Shown: positions 32,611-52,409 of the stretch, piece by piece | How positions within the stretch are numbered: position 1 is the first letter of the stretch | Layout of the letters: the number at the start of each line of letters is the position of its first letter | NCBI RefSeq assembly: GCF_020520425.1 | Contig: NC_079490.1 | Span: forward strand, 51,624,517-51,688,516 | Length of the DNA: 64,000 nt | Direction: 5' to 3' | DNA from: Spinacia oleracea | Taxonomy: Eukaryota > Streptophyta > Magnoliopsida > Caryophyllales > Amaranthaceae | Made by a program: the position numbers and the translations under genes | The notes under the pieces: generated by a model | Told to the model about the DNA's origin: nothing | What the model saw: only the letters and a program-made list of their open reading frames with translations | Database searches by the model: none

Positions 32611-35422
32611 TTTAAAACTACAATTGAAAAGAATAAACAAATAAATAACCATTCACAGTTTCTCTTAATAAACTTAAATTCTAGCATACATACATAATTC
32701 AATGTTTATTAAGCATTTTATTCAAGTTATGTGTTCCGGCAGGTGTGAATAAAATGATTCCAAGATCCTAAAATCATTGAAGAACTAAGCACAGTTTGTC
32801 GACTTAATCCTAAAACATCTTAGGTAAGAAAAAGCCTTTTGCTAATAGTCTAGAAACTATTCTTGGTTGATAGGTACGTCTAAGAACTTATTAGGTAAAC
32901 CTATCGATTTTGCCACGACATAAAAGAACTCCTTACTTATATCGTTGAGTTTCACCAAAACTAACATGTACTCACAATTATTTGTGTACCTTGCCCCTTT
33001 AGGACTAATAAGTAACACCTCGCTGAGCGAAAACTATTACTAGATTGATGTAAAGGATATCCAAGCAAGTGTATATTTTGGCATGGCACCTTTTAACTCA
33101 ATTTTTAAGTTTGGAACTTTAAGGCTCTTACTATGTTGGTTAGAATTTAAGTGAACTAAAATCCTTAATCATGCAACATAATCAAGCTTTTGATCTCATG
33201 CATTTTAAGACATATTTAAAAGCAATAAATAACTTAAAATATGCATAAGATAAATGTGATCTAGTATGGCCCGACTTCATCTTGAAGCTTTAACTTCAAA
33301 GTCCGTCTTGAAAATCTCCGTGGGAGGCACCATTTTCTTCAAATAGGATAAGCTATAATTAAAACTAATTACAACTATTTGATGGTACGCGGACCATATT
33401 TGAATTAAAAAACAACTTTGGTACTTTAGACCAATTACATTCAAATTAATGGTACGCAGACCATATTTTCTATCCTATTTGGGCCATACTAGTCACTTCA
33501 TAACCTGCAAAACAGTACATATACAATATATACCATTCACCCATTCATTATCATGAATGGCCCACATAGCTGGTTAGTAAAACACATTATGCATCACGTA
33601 AACATTTGCAGCAATTAATCAAGGGCACCAATAAGCTACCAATTATTCAGTCCTTATTAATTCTAATCAAGTTGTTTTAACCTTAAGGATTTGTAGACCT
33701 AATCAAGAGTTTATGACTAAAAGCGCTCCCACTTAAACCAATAAATTCATATGCTTTACTAATTTTAAACATAAAAATGTATTTCTAGTCTAACCGGAAA
33801 CATACAAATTTAATTAAAATTTAAAGCTCATATAAATTTATAATTGAATCCAAAAAGTTTAATTTAATTTCAGTCGTATTTAAATTAATTCTTGATTTTA
33901 ATTTTAGTAAAATAATTAGAATAAATAAAATTTATTATAATTACAATATTCAAAATTAAAATCCAAGAAAATAATTTAAATTATTAATTTTAAAATTAAA
34001 TAAAATTACGTAAACTGAAAATTTCAAATTAAAATTTCAAAACGATCTAATCGTAACGCAACAACCCCACGCAACGTACGCCCATGGGCCACACGCACAC
34101 AGCCATCGCTGGCCATGTGCGCGCAGCCCATGCGCTGCGTCGCATAGCTGCTGCTGATGTCCTTCGCAATGCATCACGCGAGCTGGTGCTCGCTGCGCGC
34201 GCGCCAGCGCTCAATGCACGCGAGCCATCGCTCGCTGCGTTCACTCGCCAGCGCTCGCTGCATGCGAGCCAGCGCTCGCTGCGCGCTCTTGCCAGCGCTC
34301 GCTTTGTGCGAGCCAGCGCTCGCTGCGCGCGCTCGATCCTGCGAGCCATCGCTCGCTGCGCGAGGCATCGACGCTGGGCGGAGCACTCGTGGCACGCGAG
34401 CTTGCGCTCGCTGCGCGCGAGGCTCCGCGCGCTTGCGCGAGGCAGTGCGCGTTGTGGCGCAGCTCGCTTGCTGCCCACACACGACTGCTGTGCCTTGCTT
34501 TCGCCCTTGCCCATTCGTCCATTGCTCACAGCCCACGACACAAGGCAGAGCTGCTGCCTTGTGCTCGTGCACCATGGCCTTGCTCATTGCATTCGTGCCG
34601 CATGGGCGACGAGCTCCCTTGCTCGTCGTCACATGCCCGCATTATACAACACCCCTTAAGGGTAACACGTAGCGTCCATTGCTTTGTGCGTGCAAGTTAT
34701 ATGAACGAATCGCATAAAATTTTAAAAATTTATATTTAAAATTAATGACAAATTAATAAATAATATTAATTTCATAATTTTAGGGCGAAAAATCGAAAAT
34801 TTATTATTCAATTGATTTCCGATTAACATGGATTCAAGCCTAGGTCATAAAAATTTAAAATTTATCATAAATTTACAATTTTTATGGTGGTTTTTAATCA
34901 TAGGTATCTAATTAAATTATAATTAATTATGAAAATCAAATTAATTCTAAATTATTCTAATTTTCAACAAATTAATCATAATTGCAAATTAGATTGCATA
35001 ATTAACAAGGCTAGGCATTCAAACTTGTTAAACATATAAAGTAGGTCAATCAAAAATTCAAGATTTATCAACAAGAATCGCAAATATTTAATTTAACATC
35101 TTAAATTTACGAAATTTTGCATTCGAAAAACTAAAACCTCCGAAAAGTCATAGTTAGGCTTCGAATTTGAGAATTCTGGGTTCGGCAGAAAAATAATAAT
35201 TTTGTCAAAATTTTAGAATGCCTTTTACATGCGGAATTGACACAAAAATCACTCGATTTGGATGAGTAACGAAGAAACTGCCGAAAAACTGCGTACGTAT
35301 AATTAAATAAACGCAATTTGCAATTAATTAACAATTACGAAAATTAATCACCCCTTTTAATTCTTGCAAATTTGTAATATTTAACCATGTTCATGCAATT
35401 TAGATTATGAAAATAATAAGAG
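32611..35422 (-). other. Long leader of copia B
   Basis: About 2.8 kb lie between the primer site and gag, mostly very AT-rich and non-coding, broken by one GC-rich island (34075-34480). Such a leader is much longer than in most copia elements. Apparent ORFs in the island are products of its repeats, not genes. Confidence 0.7.
34075..34480. repeat. GC-rich degenerate repeats in the copia B leader
   Basis: Short units around GCGAGCCAGCGCTCGCTGCG recur about ten times with variable spacing. GCGAG and CTCGC alternate, so strong stem-loops are possible in the RNA. The surroundings on both sides are very AT-rich. Confidence 0.75.
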
Positions 35423-35434
35423 GCTCTGATACCA
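35423..35434 (-). promoter_or_regulatory. Primer-binding site of copia B
   Basis: TGGTATCAGAGC on the minus strand, complementary to the 3' end of initiator tRNA-Met, sits beside the 5' LTR. Confidence 0.9.
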
Positions 35435-35435
35435 C

Positions 35436-36830
35436 TGTTAGGTTATGATACATATGACAATTCATAAAATCATGCGGAAAAACCATAAAGCCAGGAAAAC
35501 ATATTATTTACACATAATCATTTAGCATAGTTTAGATGCATACTCTTTGTTGCGTGCCTTCCCTAGCTGCGCCCGAACCGAACAAGAACAAGTCTTTAGG
35601 ACTCCAAGTGTCGTCCCTCCGTAGATAGTCCACAGCACGTCCGGATCCGCCTTAAGATTGACCAACTAGAATCGCCCTTAAGGTACTATTATTTTCGGCA
35701 CTTTATAGGCAAATGTGTGACTGAATTTTTCTCTCAAAAACTCACTTTGAATACTTGAATGCTCTATGTAAATATGTGACCCTAGGCACTTATTTATAGA
35801 GTTTATGGAAAGGAATTATAATCCTATTAGAATACAAATCTATTTAATTATAATCCTACTAGGACTCTAATTAAACAAACTTTATCTATTAGGATTAGAT
35901 TTAATCATATTACGAATCCCGGTAGCCTTAGGATTCGAGTAGCACACACGAGTGGCGCACAAGCACCGCACACCCGCACGCAGGCCTTGCGGCCCACGCC
36001 GAGCGCACAACGCAAGGCCCACTGTCGCAGCCTTGTCCGCGCGTGCGCCCAAGCTTCGGCTGGGCCTGGCTTTTGCGCTGGCCCTGGTCGTATGCTTGGC
36101 GTGTGGTTGTTGCGCTTGGCTTGCTGGGCGATGGCCCGGCTTCGTGCTGGGCCTTCGTCTGGCAGGCCTCGTCCGATGCTAATTCGTACGATACGCTTCC
36201 GATTAAATTCTCGATTCCGGAATTCATTTCCGATACGAACAATATTTAATATTTCCGATTCCGGAATTAATTTCCGTTTCGAACAAATATTTAATATTTC
36301 CGTTTCCGGAACTATTTTCCGATTCCGATAATATTTCCGATTCTGACAATATTTCCGTTTCCGGCAATATTTCCGATTCCGGCAATATTTCCATTTCCGA
36401 TAATATTTTCCGATACGTACCATGTTTCCGTTTCCGGCAACATCTACGACTTGGATAATATTTATATTTCCGATACGATCCATATTTCCGTTTCCGGCAA
36501 TATCATCGTTTCCGGAGTATTCATTTCTTGCCTGTGACGATCTCAGCTCCCACTGAAAGCAAGATCCGTCGATTCCGAATATCCATAGATGGAGTATTTA
36601 ATGCCATTAAATACTTGATCCGTTTACGTACTATTTGTGTGACCCTACGGGTTCAGTCAAGAGTAAGCTGTGGATTAATATCATTAATTCCACTTGAACT
36701 GAAGCGGCCTCTAGCTAGGCATTCAGCTCACTTGATCTCATTGAATTATTAACTTGTTAATTAATACTGAACCGCATTTATTAGACTTGACATTGAATGC
36801 ATACTTGGATCAAGGGCATTATTTCCTTCA
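35436..36830 (-). repeat. 5' LTR of copia B
   Basis: 1395 bp, TGAAGGAAAT...CTAACA on the minus strand, with a TATAAATA box at 35791-35798. Confidence 0.92.
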
Positions 36831-36958
36831 ATTTCTCCCCCTGATGAATACATCAATTGAGATCTTTTGTGCAATCCATCCAATATTGTTGAGTAGCTTC
36901 TCAAATGTAGCAGCATGAGTTCCTTGAAAATTGATTCTCCAAAGCTTAACTTGAATCT
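36831..36958 (-). other. Copia X, internal second piece
   Basis: On the minus strand this reads as the end of copia RNase H and the following polypurine-like CAGGGGGAGAAAT. It begins with the ATTTC duplication of B and ends with the AATCT duplication of Y. Confidence 0.75.
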
Positions 36959-37807
36959 TGATAGGGGAAAAACTAGGTCGTTACTAGTCTCTCCTAATCA
37001 AACAAATTACCTAAACTAACCACTAAACACAAGTAAAGCGGTAAGCAAGGGTCGGAATCCACAAGGACTAAGGTGCGCTAGTTTATGCTAATCGAACAAC
37101 AAGCTAGGTCGAAACGAGTTGGAAAATCAACTAACCAACTAAAACTAAATCAACTACCAAAGACAAACGAGGTTAGGGAATGGGGATCAAACGCCAACAA
37201 TAATGAAACAAGTATATGAGAAACAATTCAGAACGATGATGCACAAGCAAAGCATGAATGAGACGTTGGTTAGAAATAGATCCCCAAATGACTCCCGCCT
37301 TGGATCAATTCTTAGAATAGTCAAATGCGAACTCCCGTCCTACACACAACTACCCTTAGGTCACGGTTAAGCACAAACCAAACAATACTCAACTTAGGTC
37401 ACGATCCCTCGATTTTCCTAAAGTCAACTACCCCAAAATCTAAGTCATACACAAGTAGCTAATTTGCATACAACAAAGTTTGAGTATGCTCAAACAAACA
37501 ATAATTTAATCATGCAACATCACCAAATTCAAACTCATTTGCCCAAATCAATCATTGTTAGGTTTTCACCCAAACCCTAACCAATACAGTACTCAATCAA
37601 CATAAAAATACTAAATTTAAAGACTTTAACAACTAATAACATGATACTAAGCAAAAACAACAACTAACTTGAAGATTAAATTATAAAACTAAACATGAAA
37701 CTAATCTAATCAAGGAAACATATGAAACAATAAATAAGACAATAAATGAAGAGAGAAAAGTAAGAAATTCTCATTGATGAATTGATGGAGATCTCCAAAT
37801 CATTAAT

Positions 37808-40800
<2,993 letters not shown>

Positions 40801-40975
40801 TCCTTACCCCCTTAGAAAAAGTTTCGTCCTCGAAACTGGAGCTCAGTAGAACTAGCCATTCGTAGAAATCATACAATTCATACTTATTTGTTCTATTAAC
40901 TATACAAACATGGCAGAATAACATTATAACATAATCATTCAAATAACATATTAAAATTCATACATCTTATCGTTT

Positions 40976-43900
40976 CTAAACGAATAACTGGGGATATTTC
41001 GCTCTCATTTGCGCTTCGACTTCCCATGTAGCTTCAGATGTCAAGTGGTTAGCCCACAAGACTTTAACCATTGGAATTACTTTGCTTCTAAGTCGTTTCT
41101 CTCTTCGTTCTAGAATTTCAATTGGTTTCTCCTCGTAAGTCAAATCGTTTCGCAACAACAAGGGTTCGTGCGTAATCACATGGCTAGGATCAAGAACATA
41201 TTTTCTTAACATCGACACGTGGAACACATTATGCACCTTTTCCAAGTCGGTTGGTAAAGCTAGTCGATATGCTACTGCACCTACTCTTTCTAGTATCTCA
41301 TATGGCCCGACGTATCTTGGGCTCAACTTCCCTGTTTGACCAAATCTCATTATTCCTTTCGTTGGCGAAATTTTCAAGAACACGTGATCTCCAACCTCAA
41401 ACTCTAGTGGTCTTCTTCGTTGGTCGGCATAACTCTTTTGCCTACTTTGTGCTGCCATCATTCTTGATTGGATTAAACGAATCTTGTCAGTAGTTTCTTG
41501 AATCAATTCTGGTCCTATAACACGTGCTTCATCGATATCACTCCAACATAATGGTGTACGACATTTCCTTCCATAAAGTGCTTCGTAAGGTGCCATACCA
41601 ATAGTGGCCTGATAACTGTTGTTGTAAGAAAATTCAACCATAGGTAGAAACTTCTCCCAGGTTCCTTGAAAATCCAAAATACATGCTCTCAACATATCCT
41701 CGACAATTTGATTGGTACGCTCTGTTTGTCCATCAGTCGTTGGGTGAAATGCGGTACTGAAGTTAAGTTTCGTCCCAAGAGCTTTCTGCAATTCTTTCCA
41801 ATAGGTTGATTGATACCTCGTATCACGATCAGAAACGATAGAACTAGGCACTCCATGCAACCGCACAATGGTGTTCACATATAGTTCAGCAAGTTGATCC
41901 AAACTCGAATTGTTCTTCATGGCTAAGAAATGCGCTGACTTTGTTAATCGATCAACAATGACCCAAATAGCATTCATTCCCTTGGTTGATCTTGGTAAAC
42001 CTATGATAAAATCCATTGAAACTGAATCCCATTTCCATTCTGGCACATCCAGAGGTTGCAACAAACCTGCTGGTCTTTGATGCTCGATCTTGATTCTCTG
42101 ACATGTCAAACATTTAGCCACATACTCTGCCACTTCTTGCTTCATGTTGCTCCACCAATACACTTGCCTTAAATCCTTATACATCTTATTTCCTCCAGGG
42201 TGAATCGAGTATGGTGAACTATGAGCTTCTTCTAAGATTCTCTTTTTCAACTTCTCATCATTAGGCACACATAATCTTCCCTGAAACCTTAACGTGCCAT
42301 CCTCTTGAATGACAAAACCAGGTGACTTCCCATTTTCCACTTCACTCCTTATTCTTTCTAATTGCAAGTCCTTACATTGCGCTTCCTTAATCTCATCAAT
42401 CAAAGTTGGCTTCATTACCAACACATTCAAGCAAGCATTTCCTTTGATAAACTCAATTTCCATCTTTTGTAGATCATCTCGGTTGACTCGGGAAAAAGTT
42501 AGGATAGAATTTAGGTGAGACTTCCGACTTAATGCATCAGCAACAACGTTAGCCTTTCCGGGATGATATTGAATATCAAGGTCATAATCTTTAAGAAGTT
42601 CTAACCACCTACGTTGCCTCATGTTGAGTTCTTTTTGGGTGAAAATGTACTTAAGACTCTTATGGTCAGTGAAAATTTGACACGAAACTCCATACAAATA
42701 ATGTCTCCAAATCTTAAGGGCGAAAACAACAGCTGCAAGTTCAAGGTCATGGGTAGGGTAGTTTTGTTCATGGACTTTGAGTTGGCGTGAAGCATAAGCT
42801 ATAACTTTTCCGTTTTGCATCAAGACACATCCTAACCCATTCTTGGAAGCATCACTATAGATTACAAATCCGTCAGTTCCAGATGGAAGGGTAAGAATAG
42901 GGGCAGTGGTGAGACGTTTCGTAAGTTCTTGAAATGCACATTCACAATCATCATTCCACACAAATTTGGTATTCTTTCTAACTAATCGGGTTATGGGCAA
43001 GGCAACCTTAGAGAAATCTTGAACGAATCTTCGATAGTATCCAGCTAAACCCATAAAACTCCGTACTTCGGGTACATTAGTTGGTCTAGACCATTCCACA
43101 ATTGCCTTTATTTTCTCAGGATCAACAGATACACCTTTCTCAGAGATAATATGACCTAAAAATGATATTTCCTTAAGCCAGAATTCACATTTTGACAACT
43201 TAGCATACAACTGGTTTTCAATCAACATATCTAACACTTTTCTCAGATGCTCTTCGTGTTCCTCATTACTCTTAGAATATACCAAAATATCATCAATGAA
43301 AACAACTACAAACTTATCAAGGTATGGTTTAAAAATACGGTTCATCAAATCCATAAATACAGCTGGCGCATTGGTTAATCCAAAAGGCATCACAACAAAC
43401 TCATAGTGATCATATCTGGTTCTAAAGGCTGTCTTTGGAATATCCTCGTGTTTAATTCGAAGTTGATGGTAACCTGACCTCAAATCAATCTTAGAAAACA
43501 CTTTTGCACCTCGAAGTTGGTCAAACAAATCATCAATACGGGGTAAGGGATACTTATTCTTAATGGTAATCTTGTTTAACTCTCGATAATCTATGCATAG
43601 CCTCATAGTTCTGTCCTTTTTCTTCACAAACAAGACAGGGGCTCCCCAAGGCGAAACACTAGGTCGAATATATCCTTTTTCAAGTAACTCATCTAATTGT
43701 TTCTTTAATTCTTGTAACTCAGCTGGTGCCATTCTATATGGTGCCTTAGAAATAGGGGTGGATCCCGGAATTAATTCAATGCTGAAATCTAATTCTCTTG
43801 GTGGGGGCATACTAGGTATTTCTTCTGGAAAAACATGTGGGTACTCACAAGCAACAGGTATGTCGGTAATGGAAGGTCCAGAGGTATTTAAGTCAATAAC

Positions 43901-44389
43901 ACTACACAGATAACCAGATAAACCACTCTCAATCATTTTATGTGCTCTCAAAGCATGGACAATTTGAATCGTTGGTTTTCTTACTAACTTATGGAATGAA
44001 ACTCTATCTCCATCTGGCGTTATAAGGGTCACACTTTGCCTCGAACAATTAAGGTTAGCTTCATACTTAGTCAACCAATTCATTCCCAAGATTACATCAA
44101 ATTCAGATAGGTCAAAAGCTATTAAGTCTGCTCGAAACTCAACTTTCTTTATTATAATAGGGCAATCCTTATACATGGTTCTACATTTCACAATTTCTCC
44201 ACTAGGAAGGGAAACACTCATAGCATGAAAGTCACAACATGGTTTCAAATTTAAATACTTTGCAAACAATGGAGAAATAAAGGAATGTGAAGCTCCAGAA
44301 TCAAAAAGAACATGAGATGGTAAAGAATGGATAGAGAAGGTACCGGTGATAACATTATCATTCTCATCTGCCTCATCTTGTCTCATCAC
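40976..44389 (-). CDS. pol: Chromovirus Z protease, reverse transcriptase, RNase H, integrase and chromodomain
   Basis: Protease shows [13 protein letters not shown] near 44310. Reverse transcriptase shows [20 protein letters not shown] near 43600, [12 protein letters not shown] near 43390 and [10 protein letters not shown] near 43300. RNase H shows [11 protein letters not shown] near 42850 and [10 protein letters not shown] near 42530. Integrase shows the HHCC region ([22 protein letters not shown], near 42200-42110), MDFIIGLP near 42010 and DGQTERTNQ near 41730. The last 50 residues or so (about 41135-40979) are a chromodomain with [18 protein letters not shown], which in chromoviruses targets integration to marked chromatin. 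The 1137 codons run through without interruption. Confidence 0.92.
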   Translation of the reverse strand: MMRQDEADENDNVITGTFSIHSLPSHVLFDSGASHSFISPLFAKYLNLKPCCDFHAMSVSLPSGEIVKCRTMYKDCPIIIKKVEFRADLIAFDLSEFDVILGMNWLTKYEANLNCSRQSVTLITPDGDRVSFHKLVRKPTIQIVHALRAHKMIESGLSGYLCSVIDLNTSGPSITDIPVACEYPHVFPEEIPSMPPPRELDFSIELIPGSTPISKAPYRMAPAELQELKKQLDELLEKGYIRPSVSPWGAPVLFVKKKDRTMRLCIDYRELNKITIKNKYPLPRIDDLFDQLRGAKVFSKIDLRSGYHQLRIKHEDIPKTAFRTRYDHYEFVVMPFGLTNAPAVFMDLMNRIFKPYLDKFVVVFIDDILVYSKSNEEHEEHLRKVLDMLIENQLYAKLSKCEFWLKEISFLGHIISEKGVSVDPEKIKAIVEWSRPTNVPEVRSFMGLAGYYRRFVQDFSKVALPITRLVRKNTKFVWNDDCECAFQELTKRLTTAPILTLPSGTDGFVIYSDASKNGLGCVLMQNGKVIAYASRQLKVHEQNYPTHDLELAAVVFALKIWRHYLYGVSCQIFTDHKSLKYIFTQKELNMRQRRWLELLKDYDLDIQYHPGKANVVADALSRKSHLNSILTFSRVNRDDLQKMEIEFIKGNACLNVLVMKPTLIDEIKEAQCKDLQLERIRSEVENGKSPGFVIQEDGTLRFQGRLCVPNDEKLKKRILEEAHSSPYSIHPGGNKMYKDLRQVYWWSNMKQEVAEYVAKCLTCQRIKIEHQRPAGLLQPLDVPEWKWDSVSMDFIIGLPRSTKGMNAIWVIVDRLTKSAHFLAMKNNSSLDQLAELYVNTIVRLHGVPSSIVSDRDTRYQSTYWKELQKALGTKLNFSTAFHPTTDGQTERTNQIVEDMLRACILDFQGTWEKFLPMVEFSYNNSYQATIGMAPYEALYGRKCRTPLCWSDIDEARVIGPELIQETTDKIRLIQSRMMAAQSRQKSYADQRRRPLEFEVGDHVFLKISPTKGIMRFGQTGKLSPRYVGPYEILERVGAVAYRLALPTDLEKVHNVFHVSMLRKYVLDPSHVITHEPLLLRNDLTYEEKPIEILERREKRLRSKVIPMVKVLWANHLTSEATWEVEAQMRAKYPQLFV

Positions 44390-45514
44390 AAAAACTCTTC
44401 CAGCTGGCGGTGGTCGGGGTGGGTTGCGGTTTGAACCTCCTGTGTTGATGTTGTTCCGACCACGATCGTTGTTAGTTGAAACTGGTCCTCTCGTGGTTGG
44501 GGTTACCTGCTTCGGACAATCTCTGATGTAATGATCATGGCTCCCACATCGAAAACAAGTGTTCGATCCTACACGGCATTCACTCTCGATGTGGCCTCTT
44601 CTCCCACATTTGGCACATTCTTGCGCCCTATTATTCTGGTTTCCACGATAACCTTGTCCTTTGTTTCCAACATCGTTCCTCCTTTGGTTTCCTTGATAGC
44701 CTTGGTTAGGCTTCTTTGCTCCTCCTTGACTCTAGTTTTCATTCCTCCTTTTATACCCAACATTCTTCGCTTCTCGAAGCAGTACCACTCGCTCTACGTT
44801 AGCTGCAATATCAACCATATCCTGGTATGAAGTAAACCTCTGAGTGGACAACCTATCCTGGTACTTAAGGTGCAGTCCTCGCTCGAAACGGTTCATCCTG
44901 GACTGCTCTGTCGACACCAAGTCTGGTGCAAACCTTGACAACTCCATAAACTTATTTGCGTATTCCAACACGCTCATTGTTCCTTGTTGCAAGTGTAGAA
45001 ATTCATCTTCTTTTTGTTTCCTCAGGGATGGTGGATAAAACTTGTCTCTCATTAACTTTTGTAGCTCGTTCCAACCAAATCCAGACCCATTCTTTCGTTC
45101 CTTGTTAACTTTCCACCATAATCCTGCTTGACCCGTCAAGTAGAACACTGCGAAATCAACTCTCCATTTCTCAGGGCATTTCAGGGTTTCAAACAACTGA
45201 TCAATGCGACTTATCCAATCCTCGAACTCAACTGGATCGGGCTTGCCATCATAGGACGGTGGGTTAAGCGATGAAAAGTTCTTGAACATCGTTGCGCTCT
45301 CGTTCCCATTAACATCTTTCTTTTTCCGAGAATCATGGACTAATTCGGCCAACATTGCACTCACATTTTCCAATCGTTCCATCCTTTCCTCATGGCCATT
45401 AACATGGACATACTCCTCGTGAGTAATGTCGTTATCATCGTGAACATGATGCTCGTTGCGAGCTCCGTTGGTAACATCGTTGATATCATCAATGGTCGAC
45501 ATTCTGCATAACAT
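44390..45514 (-). CDS. gag: Chromovirus Z gag region
   Basis: The gag fold shows [36 protein letters not shown] and [15 protein letters not shown] (about 45270-44930). Zinc knuckles near 44620-44500 read [14 protein letters not shown] and [14 protein letters not shown]. The protein would form the particle and bind the RNA. Confidence 0.82.
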
Positions 45515-45716
45515 ATCTTATCAGATTGAAGCGAAATAATAATATAAAATAAACCCTTTGATCCCGTTCCTACACTCACACTCATATTCATTTTAACTTA
45601 GCAAGATTTTAGAACATTCTATTTTAACTCATTCCTTAAAATTCTTCACTTAAAGCCTAATGAATTCTATTCGTGCCAAAACCCGTAAGGTTTAGCACTT
45701 ATGGTCCAGAACATTT

Positions 45717-45729
45717 GCTCTTGATACCA
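45717..45729 (-). promoter_or_regulatory. Primer-binding site of chromovirus Z
   Basis: TGGTATCAAGAGC on the minus strand, one inserted base away from the usual initiator tRNA-Met site, lies three bases inside the 5' LTR. Confidence 0.85.
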
Positions 45730-45732
45730 AAC

Positions 45733-48728
<2,996 letters not shown>

Positions 48729-50007
48729 TTAATTCCCATATTTGAATCATCAAAATCCATCTTCAATCCATTGTTTCTCTCACTTTATCTCTCCGAAAAC
48801 TCACTAAAACCCTAAAATATTAGAGAACTAATCTAAATATATGTACATGGTTCTAACTCTCCCCCTCAAAATAAAATAGCTAAGACTATTTAAACTAAAT
48901 GATAATAAAGAAATTAAAAAGAGAAAAGAAAACAAAGTAAAAGAAAACAAAAGAAAAGAACTAAAAAAGAAGAGGAGAAAATGAATTATAAAAAGAAAAA
49001 CCAAAAAAATAATTAAAAACCTCCCTTTTTGTTAAAACCCACCCCGTAGCTTTCTTTTCTCTTTAAATAAGTCAGCCCCTTGGGCCTCCACCCTCCTTCG
49101 TTTCTTTTTAATTCGCAGCCCCCATCCCCTCTTCGTCCTTTTCTTGAGATTTTGCTCCCTCATAATTTTCAGCTGCTTCACAATTCATCATCATCAACAT
49201 CGCCGTCGATCTTCCATCATCAGACCACCGTGCATCACCGTCCATCCACTTCCTCGGTCGATCCAGACCATTGATTTTCTTTGCTTCTCCCCTTCTTCAC
49301 GCAATCGTGGTCGTTGAATTTCAAATAAATCACAACCGTCGGAGTTCATTAATCCGTACAACAATTGAGCGCCCAAAAGTTCGGTCGAACTTTAATGGAG
49401 GTTCGGACGAACCCGTTTCGGTTAGGGCGAACACCATTGAGGTTCGACCGAACCTCATACAATCAGGAACTCTAAATTTTCGGTTCAGCCGAACTAATTT
49501 ACGGGTTCGAACGAATCAATTACTCTGTTTTTACTCTGTTTTCTGGGTTCTATTTTGATTGATTTTGATTGTATTTTTGCTGGGTTTTGTGCGAATTGGG
49601 TTGAGGTGGCCAGTTGTGGTGCTGTTGGCTGCGTTGAAGGTGGCGAGAAGGTGGGTGGCGATTGGTGTTGTTGTTGGTTGTGGTGTGGCGTGGAAATGGT
49701 GTACGGTGGCAGGTGTGAGGTGGTGTGAAGGGGCGAGAGAAGAGGATGGAGATGAGAGGCAGGGTGGTGTAGGATAAGTTTGAGGGGTGGTGTAGGATAA
49801 GGGAGAGGGGTGGTGGCAGCAGGGCAGCTTGTTGCTCTAGCTTGAAACCGTTGACTTTTCCTGACCGACCTAAGACTTGACTCAACCTTTGAAACTCGTG
49901 TTCGATAATCCACACCGTTCATCTATACAATTAAAATAAAAAATGAAGGGAGAAACAAATAAATGTAAAATAAAAAAAATAAAAAAATGAATAAAATGAA
50001 TAAAAAC

Positions 50008-50060
<53 letters not shown>

Positions 50061-50333
50061 GAAATAAAAATAGAAAATAGAAAATTAATAACGAAAACTA
50101 AATAATTAAACGATAAATTGTAAAACAAGTAAAATAAATAAATTACGGAATTAAGATATAAAAACTAACAAAAATAGCTAAAAATGCTAAACTAGGTTAT
50201 AAATAGTCGGAATAAGAAATTAAGGAAAATAAAGATTAAAAATACTAAAAATAGAATAAAACGACTCAAATTATGCCTAAATCACTATCCTATGAGCGAC
50301 ATAAATGTCACTCATCAAATGCCCCCAAACTTG

Positions 50334-52409
50334 AGCTTTTGCTCGTCCACGAGCAAAACAAAGAAACACAAAGGGAAATAGGATAGAAAATTTGGGCAAA
50401 ACGAGTTATTAAGAAGCTAATCAATATAGAAAATAGAAATTGAGATAGAATATACACTAACTCACTGTCGTAGGAATCACGATTGCATTTAAGCACATGC
50501 AATAAGCTCTTTAAACCCCTAAATCGCTCTAGAGGGCGAGTGAGATCTCGCAAGGGTTTCCCACAAGATTAACCCATAACTCTTATTAAGCACAATCAAG
50601 ACAATTCACCCAAAGTCATCTCATCAAGTATGGTTCACCAAACATGGTCGATTCAAACAAACTTTCAAAGCATAGCCATCATCAAAATGCATCCATGAAT
50701 TAGGAATATAAGGGATAGACTAATCTAAGGTGCAAGAGAATCACAATCAAAGCATCGAATCATCAATTAGGTTTACTAATGCATCGAAAAGTCAAAAATT
50801 GTTCTCAAATGGATAAATATGATCACAACCACCTAAAATGCACATTCACTCCCCCAAACTTGACTTTTGCTAAGAGGATCTTGGAATGTAAGATTAAGGG
50901 ACTTGAGTAATGGGTCTAGAGTCTCGATTCTTGAGCCGCAATGACATTCATCATCACTAGGGAAAACTTTACTTAATAAATCTTCAAGCTCCCACTCAAT
51001 CATCTAAACTAACCCACTTTCTCATGGACTTGTGGTATTTACCACTTATTGACTCTTTTTTTTTTCTTTTTGTAAACTTTAATAGGCTTATTATGCCTTG
51101 TGGGCTCATTGGCGCCACTTATTGACTCGGACTTGACACTTTGGCTTTCGCCTTGTGGGCTCATTGGCTCCACTTATTGGACTCAAAACATTAATCACAA
51201 TCTTTTTGTTCTACAATCCAATGAACTCTTAGCATTGGTCTTACCTAAGGGAATGAAGTGTGCATCAAAGGGAATTAAGGTAGCAAAGAATTTCCAAAAG
51301 AGAACAAAATAGACTCTTTTCAAACCCAAGCTTATCATTTAGAATCATCAAAAAAAAATTCAAGGAGAGACTCAAGCAACAAAGATTAAGCTATCTCTAA
51401 TCGCCCTAACTCATACATGTAAAAATTCAACGGAAATACCTTTACTCAATTATCCAAATGACAAGCAAGGGAATCCACATTAAAAATCATCAAGATTCTT
51501 CCTTTGGACGAACAAATCATTTTTTGTGCTTTTATTCAATCACTTGAGACTTTTTTTGGATTTTCTAAACTTTTTTGGATTTTTTTTGATTTTTTTCAAA
51601 AGTTTGAAAGAAAAGATAAATAAAAACAAATAAATAAAGAAAATATTTTTGGATTTTAAATTTTATTAAAGAAAAGAAAATAAAGAAATAAAAAGAATGA
51701 AGCCTCCCCCCAAGCTAGCGAAAAGCTATCCCCCCCAAACTAGAATTAAGCATTGTCCTCAATGCTTGAAACAAAGACTCAAGGGAAGGGAGGGGGGAAA
51801 AGAAAACACGCATTCAACCAATATACATAGTTCCACAAATCACAACACATTAGAGAAAGAGAAATGGAGGCATCCAAATCAATATTTTAAACCATCCAAC
51901 CTCATGCCTCATCATTTCATACGCCCAATCAACCAATGGAGTAACGAAAAGAAGGAGAGGAAGGACACTACCGGATAGTAGGTGGGTGTAAATACCCGCA
52001 AATGATCCAATTTCTCCATTTGAAATCAACTTTCACCAAAGTCGCGCTTTGTTTTCATATGCTATCGAGAATGAACGTTTATTCCACTTAAGTACCTAAA
52101 ACAAAATTGAAAAGAAACATAAGTAAGAACAAAAATAAAGAAAATGAAAGCAATAAAGCACGGGTTACTTCCTGAGAAAGGCTTGTTTAAGGTCCCAAGC
52201 ACGACCTTTCTAGTAAATAACCCGACAAAGAACGCAAGAGTTTGTCAAATGCATCGGCACACATTTCAAGGAGTAAAAAATATGCAATGCTTAAAAGAAA
52301 AACATGCACAAATATTAGTGTCATTATATGCCAACAAGGAGAAGGATGCCGAAAAGAAGTAGGATCAAAAGGGAAAACAAGAAAATAAGAAGAAGAAAAA
52401 TCAAAAGAA
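50334..52409. other. Non-coding interior of element Y
   Basis: About 2.1 kb between the polypurine tract and the gag-like region. A short direct repeat of a CTTATTGACTC-type phrase occurs near 51045-51185. There are no pol motifs in either strand. Confidence 0.6.

Larger units (their letters stand above)
26364..36830 (-). mobile_element. Ty1/copia element B, complete structure
   Basis: The element is 10,467 bp long, with LTRs of 1394 and 1395 bp (26364-27757, 35436-36830) and the target duplication ATTTC (26359-26363, 36831-36835). On the minus strand a TGGTATCAGAGC primer site (initiator tRNA-Met) lies at 35423-35434. After it come an unusually long 2.8-kb leader, gag, protease, integrase, reverse transcriptase and RNase H, then a GACAAGTGGGAGAC polypurine tract next to the left LTR. 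By eye the LTRs differ at about 12 sites (0.9%), so roughly 0.3 million years. Structure looks whole; the coding part has a few (about three) breaks. The Angela/Tork side of copia is likely, not certain. Confidence 0.92.

Noticed and set aside
34047-34739. Several overlapping ORFs rich in Ala, Arg and Ser on both strands
   Set aside because: They are generated by the GC-rich repeats of the copia B leader; all frames give similar low-complexity text.
49080-49922. ORFs in the Y LTRs, repeated at 55090-55932
   Set aside because: They occur in both LTR copies on both strands, are low in complexity and carry no domain.
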